A stretch of DNA of 35,084 bases from positions 1 through 35,084 of the forward strand of contig JBNGIQ010009234.1 of the NCBI GenBank assembly GCA_049999765.1. Reading direction: 5' to 3'. The notes under the pieces are model-generated. The model did not search any database. It saw only the letters and a list, made by a program, of their open reading frames with translations, and was not told the origin of the DNA. This DNA is from Phaeoceros laevis (taxonomy: Eukaryota; Anthocerotophyta; Anthocerotopsida; Notothyladales). This document shows positions 34,801-35,084 of this stretch, piece by piece. Position numbers and translations under genes: made by a program. Every line of letters starts with the position of its first letter. Position 1 is the stretch's first letter.

Positions 34801-35084
34801 GACATCCGGTGTCCCCAGCCAGCATGCTTGCAAGTCGCTGGACATCCAGTGTTTTCCTAACGCGAGCAGACTGCAAACGGGGGGTAGCATTTTTAAATGT
34901 GCACAAAATGGAAGGCAGTCGGGTCACGATACTTTAGACGTTTTTGCATTCACTACATGTGCTTGGTTTATTGTGTGCAGAAAAGTATGTCAAGCAGCTG
35001 CAGGCTCATCGTGCTGAACAACAAGTGGAGAGGGAGAGGGAGAGGGCAATGAAGCGTCGGGCCAAATGTTTTGGCAGCCCACAT
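31885..35084 (+). CDS. DUF7869-like, probably transposase-related protein (3' end outside window)
   Basis: Exon 1 runs from ATG 31885 (or 31894) to a donor at 33742 (CATG|GTACATG). Exon 2 starts at 34981 after TTGTGTGCAG and is open to the window edge; phases agree. About 650 residues are visible. The N-terminal third is acidic with recurring I/V-V-D-F-G motifs, then GANRRRRRRRRADP, a strong nuclear signal, and Gly/Ser-rich sequence. The conserved part begins KKPCCGKKCLREVGIARLER (33126-33185) and continues QPVCVRAFRIAFCIGSLRY, MPNKDVFNLPDSYTKEEIF, FCKLWQYKYKTVKIPRSNRF, SVCQLCETLKKKL, then KYVKQLQAHRAEQQ. This is the N-terminal half of the DUF7869-like family, dispersed in multiple copies in animals, algae and some plants and likely a cut-and-paste or integrase-type enzyme; the catalytic half would lie past 35084. 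The ATG at 31684 is in frame but the extra sequence looks non-coding. Confidence 0.72.
33751..33942. repeat. Minisatellite, ~31-bp unit, in the intron of the DUF7869-like gene
   Basis: Six to seven tandem copies of a unit containing TAGTCTGTGTGAGCTTCATA followed by a short variable CTTT/CTGTTTATA part, starting only a few bases after the splice donor. Confidence 0.85.
34045..34235. repeat. Second minisatellite, ~30-35-bp unit, same intron
   Basis: About six copies of CAGTCTCCAGCTGTGTATG plus a TTTTCAGATGCCTA-type segment, diverging from left to right (CTATGCTAGGTTTTTAGATG in the middle copies). Confidence 0.85.
34700..34862. repeat. Diverged repeats with GGACRTCCRGTG palindromic cores
   Basis: Three related sites occur in the intron: the perfect 16-bp palindrome CACTGGACGTCCAGTG (34717-34732), CGGGACATCCGGTGTCC (about 34798-34814) and CGCTGGACATCCAGTG (34836-34851). 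The flanks are also repeated (GGCTGTGCA before, GCAAGT after). Confidence 0.75.

Overview
This window is nuclear DNA of a streptophyte (plant lineage). It holds spliced genes with GT-AG introns for a plastid-type DUF2358 protein, a zinc-knuckle/SHAQKYF MYB factor, a plant-type cereblon and a BTB-LRR protein of the FBL11 type. Long non-coding stretches, microsatellites, a hAT MITE and an assembly gap of 100 N also fit a eukaryotic chromosome. The mix of ordinary plant genes with a ParB/DNA-methylase gene and a DUF7869-like gene suggests a charophyte, bryophyte, lycophyte or fern rather than a seed plant, but I cannot name the species. All exon models below were built by hand from reading frame, splice-site phase and remembered family features; no search was run.

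Left part (1-8000): the C-terminal end of a low-complexity protein (+), then a 19-exon BTB/LRR gene on the minus strand (6268 down to 1128). It lies head to head with a 7-exon DUF2358 gene on the plus strand (6444-7960), with only 175 bp between the two start codons. 7961-13100 shows no gene I can support, only two short GGAT microsatellites.

Middle (13100-22700): a MYB repressor-type transcription factor (14211-15614, 3 exons) behind a long pyrimidine-rich leader; a 100-N gap; cereblon (17846-21000, 10 exons, LON plus CULT); and, convergent with it, a RmlD/MAT2B-like NAD(P)-dependent reductase (22686 down to 21222, 6 exons).

Right part (22700-35084) is repeat-rich. It has a 705-bp non-autonomous hAT element with an 8-bp target duplication, an ATCC microsatellite, a possible SINE and fragments of an OB-fold gene. 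These are followed by a pair of divergent genes that look like cargo of a large mobile element. The minus-strand gene (31047 down to 26793) joins a ParB-like domain to a beta-class DNA N4/N6-methyltransferase domain, but it carries an in-frame stop and apparent frameshifts and its motif IV is DLPQ instead of DPPY. The plus-strand gene (31885 to beyond the window) belongs to the DUF7869-like, probably transposase-related, family. Their shared intergenic region holds a cluster of perfect inverted repeats, and further palindromes and minisatellites lie in the intron of the plus-strand gene. This divergent ParB-methyltransferase/DUF7869 pair is the most unusual content of the window.
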